A DNA stretch of 64,000 nt from Marinobacter zhanjiangensis (GCF_014651935.1 NZ_BMXV01000002.1:620001-684000), one strand, 5' to 3'. Positions 8,912-18,030 are shown, counted from the first letter of the stretch. Made by a program: numbers and translations. Notes: generated by a model from the letters alone, not told the origin.

Positions 8912-9879
8912 TCCGGCGCTTCCGACGACTGTTCCAGCATGCGCTTGACCTCGTCAACGATTTGCTCGCTGTCGGGCAGGGGGATGTTCAGTGATCGCGC
9001 TACCTGTCGGTTGATCTCGATACTGAATTCCGTCGGGTAGGAGGCCGCCGGAAGTTTTCCGGTCTGTTCCCATTCGCGGATGTACCTGGCAACCGCTACG
9101 GTGTAATCCGACAGCGGCACATAGGATGAAGCCAGCACTCCGGCTCTCACAAAAGCATGGCTCGGCCCGATGACAAGCCGGTTACGGCGATAGGTTGTCA
9201 GCAATATGTGCTTGATGTTGCGGGCGTTGTAGATAGCCTCATCCGGCGTGGCCAGCAAAAAGTCGCCAAACCCCAGGGCGCGGTTCAGGGCCGGAATCAG
9301 TGCATCTTCACCAGACACCAGGAAAACCCTGGCTTCGATCCCGTAATCGGCGAGCTGAGTGATCAGACGGTCATAGCGACTGGCCTCCTCCGGGCGTGCC
9401 AGCAGGGCCATGTGCGAAGCCTGGGGCAGAATCACCCGGCCAATCAGAGCCTGGCGGAGCAGGGGAGGGTCGTAAAAGATCGCGGAAATGGATGCGTCCT
9501 CCCCTCCGGAGACACCCTTGAGGAAAGAGCGCCCCACCAGTAACGCAAGCACTGGTCGGTGAGTACCCTGTTCGAGGACCTGATTGAGGGCTTCCTGGCC
9601 CAGTGTGATAACCGGCCCGGGCGGACCCTCGAAATTACCCAGCGAGCCAAAAGCGCGGATTTCGGTGTCTTCGCCAAGCCGCTCCTCGAGCAACTCGGTA
9701 AAACGGAGATTGAACGTCGGGTTGGCGGAACCCTGAAGATAGACCACGGTGGCATGACCCGGCAGGCTGAATGCCATCAATAGCGCAAGCGCAACACCCT
9801 TCAGCTTCTGGTGCCGGCCCGATCCCTGGCGTTTTCGTCTGAAACGGGAAAAACTGCTGCCCATACCCACCCTGGTCAT
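8908..9879 (-). CDS. Periplasmic ABC-type substrate-binding protein (PF04392-like), orphan
   Basis: A 323-residue exported protein: a basic N-terminus, then a hydrophobic signal segment (about 28-43, ending near HATVVYLQG), and a two-lobe periplasmic binding fold like the PF04392 family (segments PVITLGQEALNQVL, ARVFLVSGEDALIPALN, LLATPDEAIYN, PTEFSIEINRQVARSLNI). No ABC ATPase or permease is encoded nearby. The gene lies between a TonB receptor and a hybrid kinase on the same strand and its stop overlaps the kinase start, so a sensory role in the periplasm is more likely than transport. In-frame starts at residue 1 or 6 are both possible. The ligand is unknown. Confidence 0.8.
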   Translation of the reverse strand: MTRVGMGSSFSRFRRKRQGSGRHQKLKGVALALLMAFSLPGHATVVYLQGSANPTFNLRFTELLEERLGEDTEIRAFGSLGNFEGPPGPVITLGQEALNQVLEQGTHRPVLALLVGRSFLKGVSGGEDASISAIFYDPPLLRQALIGRVILPQASHMALLARPEEASRYDRLITQLADYGIEARVFLVSGEDALIPALNRALGFGDFLLATPDEAIYNARNIKHILLTTYRRNRLVIGPSHAFVRAGVLASSYVPLSDYTVAVARYIREWEQTGKLPAASYPTEFSIEINRQVARSLNIPLPDSEQIVDEVKRMLEQSSEAPE

Positions 9880-9906
9880 CCTCAGTTGCCTGTGAGGTCA
9901 AATACG

Positions 9907-12042
9907 TCAGAAACGGACGCCGGCCTCCAGGTAAAACTGGTTGCGATCCCTGTAGTTGTTGTCTCGGCTCAACAAGGGGTTATCGTTGAGATAATGCTGA
10001 ACGATCAACGCGATATCGTAACTAAGGTTAGCGCGGTGAACGGTTTTTGCCACCCGGAAATCGGCCCGTTGGTAGGAGCCGCTGCGGAATTCGTCGGCCA
10101 CGTACAAGGCTACAGCACTGTTCCAGTCCCTGGGGTACCGCTGGATCCAGGCAAAACTGCCCGAATGCCGGACCGTAAGGCGGCTCTCGAGGCCCAGGAT
10201 CTCCTGCTGCTTGTCCAGGGGCAACCCATCGTCGGCGGTATACTCGCTGTCCTGATCCAGGTAGCCATAACCAAGCCGCAGACGGGTATCACCCAGGTCC
10301 AGCGCTGTCTCCAGCTCGATACCCTGCTGGTCGATGGCAACGCGGTTGCCAAGATCAAAATCCTCCACGTTGATGATCCCTGCCACCAGGTCTCTGAGCT
10401 GGTCGCGGAAATAGCGGACTTCCGTGGACAGAATCCCGTTCCCCAGGCGGAACTGGCCGTAATAACTGATTTCACGGCTGGTGATACGCTCTTCTTCCAG
10501 GTCTCCCCGGGCTTTCGCATAGTAATCAGACAGGTCGACAGGCGTCTGTGCATCGAATTCCCCATCCAGACGCTGGCCATCGAAGTCATCGTAGATATCA
10601 GGGCTGACGTTTTCCGGCGTATAGGCCCAGTCCGCGCGTTGTTCCAGGGCATCGGGGGTACGAACTGCTCTGGAGTAAACGAACCTGACGGTCTGATTCT
10701 CGGTAAGGTGGAAGTTGGCGGCCATTCTGGGTGACAGGTAGTCGTCATCAACCAGGGAATTGTCTTCCCAGTTTGCGCCAGCGTTAATGGTCAGCCAGTG
10801 TACCGGGGTGTACTCAAGGTTACCGAACACTCTGGCCTGGTAAATACCGCCGTCACCGCCAAAAAACGTCTCCGATTCATAGCCATCTTCCCGGTAACCA
10901 ATGCCCGATACCAGCCTCACATCCGGGGAGGCGGCCCAGGTATCCTGCAGCTCAAACTCGAGTCGCTGCTGATCCAGATCCTCATTGAGACGGGTGCAAA
11001 TCGGGGGTTGGCCCGAGACCAGAGGGACGCAGCTGTGCCAGCTTTTTTCGCGATTATAGCGCTGAACGCTGCTCTGGAATTCCAGCAGGTGGTTTTCCAC
11101 ACCTGTGTAGCCATATCTTGCCTGAAGGTAATAATCCCGGACCTCATCATCAGGCTTGCCTTCGATGTTCAGGTCTGCGCCTATTTTCAACGGATCATCC
11201 TCATCGGTGCCGTCGGTAATGCCCGCGCGGAGGTCCAGGGAGTGATCAGGCGCCGGCTGGATCACACCATCATAGAAAAACTGGTTGAACTCGTAACCGT
11301 TCCTGAAAGGGGCCTCCTGGAGATTACCGTTGGTATCCCGCTTGTACTGGAAATCAAACCCATCCGACTGACGGTTCTGCCAGGCCACCCGCCAGCTGTA
11401 GGTATCGTCGGCGCGACCATGATAGGCGGTGTAGTTACGCACGCCATGGTCGCCACCCTGGAAGAACAGACCGCTGCCGGCCGAGTTCTCCGGTGACAGT
11501 GTGATAATATTGATGGAAGCCAGAAAGGCATTGTTGCCGTATGCCGCCGAGTTGGGGCCGCGGCTGACCTCGATGCGGTCAATCAGCTCCAGGGGTACCG
11601 GCATGGCGTTCCAGTCCACGTCTGCCAGGCTGGGCTGATATCCTGTGCGGCCATCAATCAATACCTGGAGGCGGCGTTGCTCGTAAGCCACGGTGCCGTG
11701 ATAGCTAACCACGGGCTGGCCACTGCCGACGGAAGCGACGGTCATGCCCGGCACCAGCCGGAAGACATCCGCCAGCGACAGCAGCCCCAGGTCGCGAATG
11801 GTTTCGCCGGAAATCACGGTGGTGGTGCCCGGCACCCTGGCCTTGGGCTGGCGCAGGCGTGTCGTGGTCAGAACCTCCGGCAGCGGGTAGCCTGCCTCGT
11901 CCGTAAGCCCGGCAGACGGGCCAAGCCAGGGCGGCGGCGACGGTTCCTGGCCCAGTGCCAGGGTTGGCAGGACAAGCGCCAGCACCATTGCCGACAGAGA
12001 CAGCTTTTCAGGGGTCAGGTCGAAACCACGAACTGTTTTCAT
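9907..12042 (-). CDS. TonB-dependent outer-membrane receptor
   Basis: A 711-residue protein if started at the ATG at 12042, which has AGGAAGG upstream and gives a clear signal peptide (SLSAMVLALVLPTLALGQ). A longer open frame reaches 12120 but lacks a better site. The plug domain has VISGETIRDLGLLSLADVFRLVPGM and IDRIEVSRGPNSAAYGNNAF, and the barrel ends in the aromatic outer-membrane signature FYLEAGVRF. The TonB box may be the EVLTTTRL segment. A disulfide-capable loop (SCVPLVSG...ICTRL) is visible. It is the first gene of an apparent three-gene operon with a periplasmic binding protein and hybrid kinase. Substrate unknown; the pattern resembles a ligand-uptake/sensing unit rather than a siderophore locus. 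Confidence 0.88.
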   Translation of the reverse strand: MKTVRGFDLTPEKLSLSAMVLALVLPTLALGQEPSPPPWLGPSAGLTDEAGYPLPEVLTTTRLRQPKARVPGTTTVISGETIRDLGLLSLADVFRLVPGMTVASVGSGQPVVSYHGTVAYEQRRLQVLIDGRTGYQPSLADVDWNAMPVPLELIDRIEVSRGPNSAAYGNNAFLASINIITLSPENSAGSGLFFQGGDHGVRNYTAYHGRADDTYSWRVAWQNRQSDGFDFQYKRDTNGNLQEAPFRNGYEFNQFFYDGVIQPAPDHSLDLRAGITDGTDEDDPLKIGADLNIEGKPDDEVRDYYLQARYGYTGVENHLLEFQSSVQRYNREKSWHSCVPLVSGQPPICTRLNEDLDQQRLEFELQDTWAASPDVRLVSGIGYREDGYESETFFGGDGGIYQARVFGNLEYTPVHWLTINAGANWEDNSLVDDDYLSPRMAANFHLTENQTVRFVYSRAVRTPDALEQRADWAYTPENVSPDIYDDFDGQRLDGEFDAQTPVDLSDYYAKARGDLEEERITSREISYYGQFRLGNGILSTEVRYFRDQLRDLVAGIINVEDFDLGNRVAIDQQGIELETALDLGDTRLRLGYGYLDQDSEYTADDGLPLDKQQEILGLESRLTVRHSGSFAWIQRYPRDWNSAVALYVADEFRSGSYQRADFRVAKTVHRANLSYDIALIVQHYLNDNPLLSRDNNYRDRNQFYLEAGVRF

Positions 12043-12318
12043 GTTGCCGGGCGCCTTCCTGCATTGCTTCAGCGTGGCCTGTTCGCCATGACATTGGTCA
12101 CAGAAGAACGAAAACACCACGCCCCGTGACTGACAGCAGGGTTATTGTTTTCGATATTGATTCAAGATCAGTGCGGGAATTGGCATGATAACCAAAACCG
12201 TGAACATTAACGTATTGTCAGCGACTTTGCAGTAAACACCCCTGCAATGCAAGACTGGCCAGGGTGACCCATTTTATCCACAACAGGCTCACGCCTGATC
12301 GCAGGAGTACCTTGATTG

Positions 12319-13035
12319 ATGAATTGCTGGGAGATACTCGGTATCGAACCGACCCGGGACACCACGCGAATTCGCGATGCCTTTGAGCACCAGCGCAGGT
12401 TTGCGGGGGGCGATGAGGCCGGACGTCTGCAGGACGCCTATGAACAGGCCATGGCAGAGGCCGGCCATGAGGTCCACGAGCCCCGTCACGAGTCTGCGGC
12501 CACCGGGGAACAGATGTCCGATCCCTCCACCTGGCAGTCACAGAGCCGCGCCGCGCCACTGAGTGCCGCCGACCGACAGGTGGTACGGGAAGTGGTCATC
12601 CAGGTTAACGCCATGCTCAATGACAGCGCCCGCCTCAATGACGTGGCCATCTGGCGGGCAATCCTGACAGAGCCGCCGGCAGACCAGGAGGCACTCCGCG
12701 CGGCCATCGGTGAAGAGCTTGAGCCAAAACTGCGGCCACTGGCCGAAGATGCACAAATGGCGGCCCCGGTCGCCCGTTTCCTGGGCGACTGGTTCGGCTG
12801 GTATGGCATGACCGACGCCCTGGAGCGGGAAGGCCATGATGACGACCCCGGCCTGGATGACGCCGGTCGTTTTCAGGGTATCAACTTCCCGGACAGCGAG
12901 GGCGCGGATAGTACCAGGCAGGGCGATCAGGAACGCCCCCAGATGACCAACTTCTGGCCGGCGGTCATTGGCTGGATCGTGGGTATCGTCATACTGACCA
13001 GCCTGTTTGGCGCCATGACCGGGGGCGGGGGCTGA
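12319..13035 (+). CDS. J-domain-like protein with C-terminal membrane anchor
   Basis: A 238-residue protein. The first residues (MNCWEILGIEPTRD, then RIRDAFEHQRR and LQDAYEQAM) match helices I-III of a DnaJ J-domain, but the HPD tripeptide needed to stimulate DnaK is absent. The middle is acidic and unassigned. The C-terminus has one hydrophobic helix (WPAVIGWIVGIVILTSLFGAM), a tail anchor. A CAGGAG site precedes both a TTG at 12316 and the ATG at 12319; the ATG is preferred. No operon partner is evident. Function unknown; it may be a J-like scaffold in the inner membrane. Confidence 0.72.
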   Translation: MNCWEILGIEPTRDTTRIRDAFEHQRRFAGGDEAGRLQDAYEQAMAEAGHEVHEPRHESAATGEQMSDPSTWQSQSRAAPLSAADRQVVREVVIQVNAMLNDSARLNDVAIWRAILTEPPADQEALRAAIGEELEPKLRPLAEDAQMAAPVARFLGDWFGWYGMTDALEREGHDDDPGLDDAGRFQGINFPDSEGADSTRQGDQERPQMTNFWPAVIGWIVGIVILTSLFGAMTGGGG

Positions 13036-13046
13036 ACCGGCAAGGG

Positions 13047-14042
13047 TTAGTCCCGTGGCCCGTCAGATCCGGCTTCGATCAGACGCCGGTACCGCCGGGC
13101 CAGCATCGCGCCAACAATGACCTGTATCTGGTTGTAGCACATGATCGGCAGCACGATCATGCCGAAGCCCGGGTGTCCGGAAAACAGCACCTTGGCCATG
13201 GGCAGACCGGAGGCCAGGCTTTTCTTTGAGCCGCAAAAAACCACCGCCGCTTCATCCTCCAGCCCGAATCCCAGACGTCTTACCAACAGGTGGGCGGCCA
13301 GCATGAAGAACCCCAGCAGCAGGAAACACAGCACAATGGTCAGGCCAATGGCGCTGACCGGCAACTGATCCCACAGGCCACTGACCACCGAATGGGAAAA
13401 TGCCGAGTAGACGATCAGCCAGATAACACACTGGTCGTATCGGGAGGCGAGGTTTTCATGACGCGCCAGAAAGCCCCCCAGCCACGGCCGCATCCCGTGC
13501 CCGACGGCAAACGGCAGGAGTAACTGCAGCACGATATCCCGTAACGCCTCCAGCACCGAAAAGTCTCCGCTGCCAGAGGTGCTCACCAGCAGGATCAACA
13601 GAAACGGCGTCAGCATCATGCCGAACACATTGGACGCCGCCGCGCTGCAAATGGCCGCCGGCACATTGCCCCGGGCCAGGGCGGTATAGGCGATGGATGA
13701 CGATACCGCCGACGGCAGCACCCCCAGATAGAGAAACCCCAGCCCCAGATCCGCCGGCATCCATTGTGGTGCGATGCCGCTGAGCCCGTTGATGGGCAGC
13801 ACGGCCAGGGGAAAGAACACAAAGGTGAAGGCCGTAATCACAATATGCAGGCGCCAGTGGGTAGCGCCATCCACAATCTGCTGACGGGACAAAGCCGCCC
13901 CGTGCAGAAAAAACAGCAGCCCGACAGCAATGGTGCCGATGACCGATACCGTTTCCGCCACTTGCCCGCGAACCGGCAGAAAGCTGGCAAGAACAATGGC
14001 GCCGAGCAGCAACAGAGTGAAGGGATCCAGCCGCAGCTTCAC
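13047..14042 (-). CDS. Bile acid:sodium symporter-like transporter (SBF-like, PF13593 type)
   Basis: A 331-residue integral membrane protein with about 9-10 hydrophobic helices. It carries the SBF-like features GLLFFLHGAALS, GVLPSAVSSSIAYTALARGN and the FCGSKKSLASGLPMAKVLF segment, where the family has a conserved SK-K-SL motif. These proteins move organic anions with sodium, but the substrate is not evident. Its GTG start overlaps the stop of the upstream GntR regulator gene (GTGA), so regulator and transporter form an operon and the regulator ligand is likely related to the transported compound. Confidence 0.85.
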   Translation of the reverse strand: MKLRLDPFTLLLLGAIVLASFLPVRGQVAETVSVIGTIAVGLLFFLHGAALSRQQIVDGATHWRLHIVITAFTFVFFPLAVLPINGLSGIAPQWMPADLGLGFLYLGVLPSAVSSSIAYTALARGNVPAAICSAAASNVFGMMLTPFLLILLVSTSGSGDFSVLEALRDIVLQLLLPFAVGHGMRPWLGGFLARHENLASRYDQCVIWLIVYSAFSHSVVSGLWDQLPVSAIGLTIVLCFLLLGFFMLAAHLLVRRLGFGLEDEAAVVFCGSKKSLASGLPMAKVLFSGHPGFGMIVLPIMCYNQIQVIVGAMLARRYRRLIEAGSDGPRD

Positions 14043-14722
14043 TGATCGCCACCATTGAGGGTGGTCAGGCTGGGCGCCAGTAGCGAGCGGGCCAGAGTGA
14101 CGGCCCGGTCAGGATTCTGCTGCCGGATGGCGGCCAGCAGCAGTTCATGGTCCTCCTGGGAGGGTTCCGGCAGATCCGCATCCTTCTCCGTGCGTTCGAT
14201 GGTTTCAGTCACCGATTGCGCGAAGTACCGGTACATCTCAAGCAGGGCAGGGTTATGGGCCGCCTCAACCAGCGCGTGGTGAAAACGCTCATCATGGTAT
14301 ACCCGCTCCGCCAGGTTATTACCGGCACGGGCACGCTGGTCCAGTGCCTCGGTCATCTGCCGAAGGTCTTCTGCCGTGCGCCGCCGCGCCGCAAAGCCGG
14401 CGGCCTCTGCCTCCAGCATGATACGGACTTCCAGCTGGTCTTTCAGGCGTGAGCGCGCCACCCGGCGCAGGGACTCTCCGGGGTCCCGGGTGGAACGCAC
14501 ATAGGTGCCGTCGCCCTGGCGGGTTTCCAGCATACCCACATGCACCAGCACACGGACTGCCTCCCGCACGGTGTTGCGGCTGACCCCCAGGGCTTGCGAG
14601 AGCTCCGCCTCCACCGGCAGGCGTTCGCCCACAGGCCAGTGCCCCTGCTGAATGGCTGTCCTGAGACTGTCGATTGCTGTGTCCACCAACGAACCGCGCT
14701 TTATACGATGGAGTTCTTTCAT
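14039..14722 (-). CDS. GntR/FadR-family transcriptional regulator
   Basis: A 227-residue regulator with an N-terminal winged helix (LPVEAELSQALGVSRNTVREAVRVL, about residues 35-60) and a C-terminal FCD ligand-binding domain with the metal-ligand pattern EVRIMLEAEAAGFAA, HDERFHHALVEAAHNP. FCD regulators usually bind small organic acids. It is translationally coupled to the SBF-like transporter. A perfect palindrome of the FadR-subfamily operator type lies 16-31 bases upstream of its start codon, so autorepression of the two-gene operon is likely. Confidence 0.9.
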   Translation of the reverse strand: MKELHRIKRGSLVDTAIDSLRTAIQQGHWPVGERLPVEAELSQALGVSRNTVREAVRVLVHVGMLETRQGDGTYVRSTRDPGESLRRVARSRLKDQLEVRIMLEAEAAGFAARRRTAEDLRQMTEALDQRARAGNNLAERVYHDERFHHALVEAAHNPALLEMYRYFAQSVTETIERTEKDADLPEPSQEDHELLLAAIRQQNPDRAVTLARSLLAPSLTTLNGGDQ

Positions 14723-14737
14723 GCCAGGGCATCCTTA

Positions 14738-14753
14738 GATTGGTTGACCAATC
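14738..14753. promoter_or_regulatory. Predicted operator of the FadR-subfamily GntR regulator
   Basis: The sequence GATTGGTTGACCAATC is a perfect inverted repeat: 7-base arms GATTGGT and ACCAATC around a TG centre. FadR-subfamily regulators such as PdhR and LldR bind TGGT-N2/3-ACCA cores, so this fits the regulator encoded just downstream on the minus strand. A weak sigma-70-like arrangement (TTGATT, 17-base gap, GATGAT) on the minus strand overlaps it, which would allow direct repression. Confidence 0.65.
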
Positions 14754-14887
14754 ATCCTATGACCGGATGTATAAATCAAGACCGGGGAAGTGCCGGGTGC
14801 TGAACATGGTCTGCCGGGCATGTGCTTGAAACAACAGCTACAATGTTTACAGATACCCATCCATCACCCGACGGAGATACCTGATCC

Positions 14888-15118
14888 ATGGAAAAACCGA
14901 TTCACGACCTGTCTGAACTTTTCAAACAACTTGGCCTGCCCGACGATCGTGATTCCATCGAGGAATTCATCGCCACGCACCGTCCCATTCCGGAGGGCAC
15001 CCTCCTGCCGGATGCGGATTTCTGGAACGAGGGCCAGCAAAAGTTCCTCAGCGAAGAGCTGAGCGACGATGCCGATTGGGCCGAACTGGTAGATACCCTG
15101 GACAGCCGGCTGAGATAA
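14888..15118 (+). CDS. DUF2789 family small protein
   Basis: A 76-residue acidic protein matching DUF2789: it opens with HDLSELFKQLGLPDDRDSIEEFI, has DADFWNEGQQKFLSEEL and ends with DADWAELVDTLDSRL. The family is common in marine gammaproteobacteria and has no known function. A purine-rich CGGAG lies about 12 bases upstream of the ATG. It is monocistronic between divergent and convergent neighbours. Confidence 0.85.
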   Translation: MEKPIHDLSELFKQLGLPDDRDSIEEFIATHRPIPEGTLLPDADFWNEGQQKFLSEELSDDADWAELVDTLDSRLR

Positions 15119-15130
15119 CCGCACGGCACA

Positions 15131-15439
15131 CTAGAAACGGATCCGTCCGGTCAGAATGTCCCGGAACATCACCCAGTCTCCCATCAGGCTGTACAGGGGA
15201 TACTTGAAGGTTGCCGGGCGATTCTTCTCGAAAATGAAGTGCCCCAGCCAGGCGAAACCGTACCCGATCACTGGCAGGGCAAGCAGCCAGAGCCAGGCGC
15301 CGGTGATCAGCACACCCGCGAGCACGGCCAATACCAGAAGGCTGCCGACGAAGTGCAGGCGCCGACAGTTCCTGTCCCGGTGCTCGTCCAGGTAATAGGG
15401 GTAGAATTCAGAAAAGGAATGGAACTGCTGATCCGCCAT
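15131..15439 (-). CDS. Mpo1-like/DUF962 membrane protein
   Basis: A 102-residue protein with two or three hydrophobic helices. It has the family pattern YYLDEHRDRNCRRLHFVGSLL and GYGFAWLGHFIFEKNRPATFKYPLYSLMGD, including the conserved histidines that in yeast Mpo1 bind the iron for alpha-oxidation of 2-hydroxy fatty acids. Bacterial members are uncharacterised. It is small but complete for the family, and stands alone on the minus strand. Confidence 0.85.
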   Translation of the reverse strand: MADQQFHSFSEFYPYYLDEHRDRNCRRLHFVGSLLVLAVLAGVLITGAWLWLLALPVIGYGFAWLGHFIFEKNRPATFKYPLYSLMGDWVMFRDILTGRIRF

Positions 15440-15534
15440 GATGACCTCTGCCAGAGCTGTTGTTATGTTTATAACAGCAGTTTAATAGAGGCAATCAGTC
15501 GCACTCAAGCAAAGCCCGCATCCGGTCGGCGGGG

Positions 15535-16503
15535 TCAGTAACGGAGCAGGGCAGACCCCCAGGTAAAACCACCCCCGAAGGCTTCCAGCAACACCACTTC
15601 ATTCTTCTTGATGCGACCATCCCGGACTGCCACATCCAGCGCCAGGGGAATGGATGCCGCCGATGTATTGCCATGCCTGTCCACAGTCACAACCACCTGA
15701 TCCATGGACATGCTCAGCTTTTTGGCCGCGGCCGAGATGATCCGCAGATTGGCCTGGTGAGGAACCAGCCAGTCCACGTCGGATTTGTTCATGCCGCTGG
15801 CTGCCAGGGTTTCATCCACGATGCGGCCCAGGGTATTCACCGCCATCTTGAAGACCTCATTGCCCTTCATCTCGATGAACGCCTTGCCGGCCTTTACCTG
15901 CTCGTAGTTGGACGAGATACCACAGGGGACATGCAGCAGGTCCTCGTAGCGCCCGTCAGCGTGAATATGGGTGGACAGTATGCCGGTTTCCTCGCTGGCT
16001 TCGAGAATGACCGCACCGGCACCATCACCAAACAGCACGCAGGTTCCCCGGTCTTCCCAGTCGACAATTTTTGAAAACACTTCCGAGCCCACCACCAGCA
16101 CTTTTTTACTGGCACCGGTACGGACGAATTTCTCGGCGGTAGCCAGGGCATAGACAAAGCCACTGCAGACCGCCTGAATATCAAAGGCGGGGCAACCATG
16201 GGCGCCGAGCCGGGCCTGCAGGATGCAGGCGGAACTGGGGAAGATCTTGTCCGGCGTGGAGGTGGCGAACACGATCAGGTCAATATCGGCAGAGGCTATG
16301 CCAGCAGCCTCGATAGCACGTAGTGAAGCCTGCTCGGCAAGGTCCACCGCGGTCTGGCCCTCGGCGGCAACATGCCTTTGTGCAATCCCGGTCCGTTCCC
16401 TGATCCACTGGTCGGTGGTATCCACCATGGTTTCCAGCTCTTTATTGGTAAGAACCTTTTCGGGCAGGTAGGACCCAGTACCGGTAATTCTGGCGTATGG
16501 CAT
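15535..16503 (-). CDS. fabH: Beta-ketoacyl-ACP synthase III (FabH)
   Basis: A 322-residue condensing enzyme that starts fatty acid synthesis from acetyl-CoA (or another acyl-CoA) and malonyl-ACP. The start [20 protein letters not shown] is the canonical N-terminus, so the ATG at 16503 is chosen over an ATG-less extension to 16527. The catalytic triad is visible: Cys113 in QAVCSGF, His in VPHQANLRI and Asn in [10 protein letters not shown]. It lies outside any fab cluster, so it could be a second FabH copy in this genome. Confidence 0.92.
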   Translation of the reverse strand: MPYARITGTGSYLPEKVLTNKELETMVDTTDQWIRERTGIAQRHVAAEGQTAVDLAEQASLRAIEAAGIASADIDLIVFATSTPDKIFPSSACILQARLGAHGCPAFDIQAVCSGFVYALATAEKFVRTGASKKVLVVGSEVFSKIVDWEDRGTCVLFGDGAGAVILEASEETGILSTHIHADGRYEDLLHVPCGISSNYEQVKAGKAFIEMKGNEVFKMAVNTLGRIVDETLAASGMNKSDVDWLVPHQANLRIISAAAKKLSMSMDQVVVTVDRHGNTSAASIPLALDVAVRDGRIKKNEVVLLEAFGGGFTWGSALLRY

Positions 16504-16872
16504 GCGTGACGTTTCCCGGGATTGCAAAATGATGTAAAGCCAATGTTATGGCAGCATCCTACACTGTATCAACGATTCGTGGTTATTAGCGATTTGTCAA
16601 AGAAGTCGGAATCTCCCGTTTGTGTGACCAATCTGTGAGACAGGGCATGGATGACCGTCTCCGAACTCCCGGAAGCCGAAAAAAACACCACGCCCCTGAC
16701 CATGCGCGACGATTTTCCGGAACTGGCCAACCAGGGTGGAGAACCGCTCAGATTCCGGGGTAGCTGACATAACCGGCTACCGGTGGCCCCATAGGCGGCT
16801 GCCGGTCAACTTTGCTATGGTCTGACTGTGACGATTCCTCCCACTCACCAACATGATCGAAGGTGTGCCAAG
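16504..16872. other. 369-base intergenic region between divergent fabH and oxidoreductase genes
   Basis: This stretch must hold promoters for fabH (minus) and the MDR gene (plus). The only coding-like segment is the 38-codon frame at 16651-16767. I see no tRNA, strong terminator or repeat. Confidence 0.6.
16651..16767 (+). CDS. Possible small ORF or gene remnant (38 residues)
   Basis: An ATG at 16651 opens a 38-codon frame ending in TGA at 16765-16767, with host-like codon use. The product has TMRDDFPELANQGGEPL, which faintly resembles the N-terminal R-x-DFP-L-x-NG-PL pattern of SufS-type cysteine desulfurases, but it stops there. It could be a short real gene or the stump of a deleted enzyme gene. 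The ribosome site is poor. I cannot assign a function. Confidence 0.25.
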   Translation: MTVSELPEAEKNTTPLTMRDDFPELANQGGEPLRFRGS

Positions 16873-18030
16873 ATGAGCGATCCTGCGATTCCGGAAACCA
16901 TGAAAGCGATGGTTCTCACCGGCCACGGTGAGGTGGACAAACTGGTGTACCGGGATGACTTCGTCACACCCGAACCAGGGCCTGGCGAAGTCCTGGTGAA
17001 AGTCACGGCGACTGCCAAGAACAATACCGACCGCAAGGCCCGCGAAGGCCTGTACCCGACAAAGGACAAAGGCGATGTCACGTCATTTGCCATGGGCGGA
17101 GAGCCAACGCTGACGTTTCCCCGCATCCAGGGTGCCGACATTGTTGGCCGTGTGGTTGCGACAGGTGAGGGCGTGGATGAGGCCCGCATCGGCGAGCGCG
17201 GATTGCTGGATTTCAACCTTTACCCCGATGACCGGCGGGACATCAACCTGTCCCCTGATTACTACGGCCATGGCGCCGACGGTGGCTTCGCCGAATACGT
17301 TGCCGTGCCTTCCGATCAGTTTCACCACGTGCCCAACCCGGACCTCGCCGATGCGGAACTGGCGGCCATGGGCATGTGCTCCTACCAGACCGCCTATCAC
17401 ATGATGACATCGGCCCGCATCAAGGCGGGTGAACGTGTGCTGGTGACCGGGGCCAGCGGTGGCGTCGGCACAGCCCTGATTCAGCTTTGCCGTATTGTGG
17501 GCGCCATACCTTACGCCTTGAGCCAGCGGAGCAAAGCGGACGCCCTGAAAGCTCTGGGAGCTGAAGCGGTACTGGACCGTTCCGACATGGATCAGTTCGA
17601 GGAACGGGTAAAAGCGGCTACCGGCGGAGCCCCGATCGATGCCGTTATGGATCTGGCCGGTGGCGAGATGACCGACCGTTTCATCGACACCATGATTTTC
17701 GACATGAAATCCCGCGGCGACTATCCCAGGCTCAGCATCGCAGGGGCCAGTGCTGGCAATCTGTCAGAGATCATGTGGACGCGAATCTACCTCTACCAGG
17801 TCCAGATATTCGGCGTTTCTCACGGTACTCGCGAAGAGGCGGAGCAGCTTGTCGAGTGGATCCGCAATGGCCAGCTCAAACCGGTGCTTCATGGGGCGTT
17901 CAGGCTGTCTGACCTGCATAGCGCGGAGCACTACTTCGTCAATCGTGGCAGCGGCTACCTGGGCAAAATCGTGATCGTGCCGGATTCAGAGTGGGCTGAG
18001 CATGGGCAGCCGTTTGAACGGACGCCCTGA
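16873..18030 (+). CDS. Zinc-independent MDR-family alcohol dehydrogenase/quinone oxidoreductase-like protein
   Basis: A 385-residue medium-chain dehydrogenase/reductase. The N-terminal GroES-like domain has KAMVLTGHGEVDKLVYRD and GADIVGRVVATGEGV; the Rossmann domain has the NADPH loop VLVTGASGGVGTALIQL. The HGADGGFAEYVAVP segment is typical of the superfamily. The cysteine cluster for structural zinc is missing, suggesting a quinone-oxidoreductase or enoyl-reductase type enzyme. The ATG at 16873 (MSDPAIPETMKAMV) is preferred over a GTG-like start 45 bases upstream because homology begins there. Substrate unknown. Confidence 0.85.
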   Translation: MSDPAIPETMKAMVLTGHGEVDKLVYRDDFVTPEPGPGEVLVKVTATAKNNTDRKAREGLYPTKDKGDVTSFAMGGEPTLTFPRIQGADIVGRVVATGEGVDEARIGERGLLDFNLYPDDRRDINLSPDYYGHGADGGFAEYVAVPSDQFHHVPNPDLADAELAAMGMCSYQTAYHMMTSARIKAGERVLVTGASGGVGTALIQLCRIVGAIPYALSQRSKADALKALGAEAVLDRSDMDQFEERVKAATGGAPIDAVMDLAGGEMTDRFIDTMIFDMKSRGDYPRLSIAGASAGNLSEIMWTRIYLYQVQIFGVSHGTREEAEQLVEWIRNGQLKPVLHGAFRLSDLHSAEHYFVNRGSGYLGKIVIVPDSEWAEHGQPFERTP

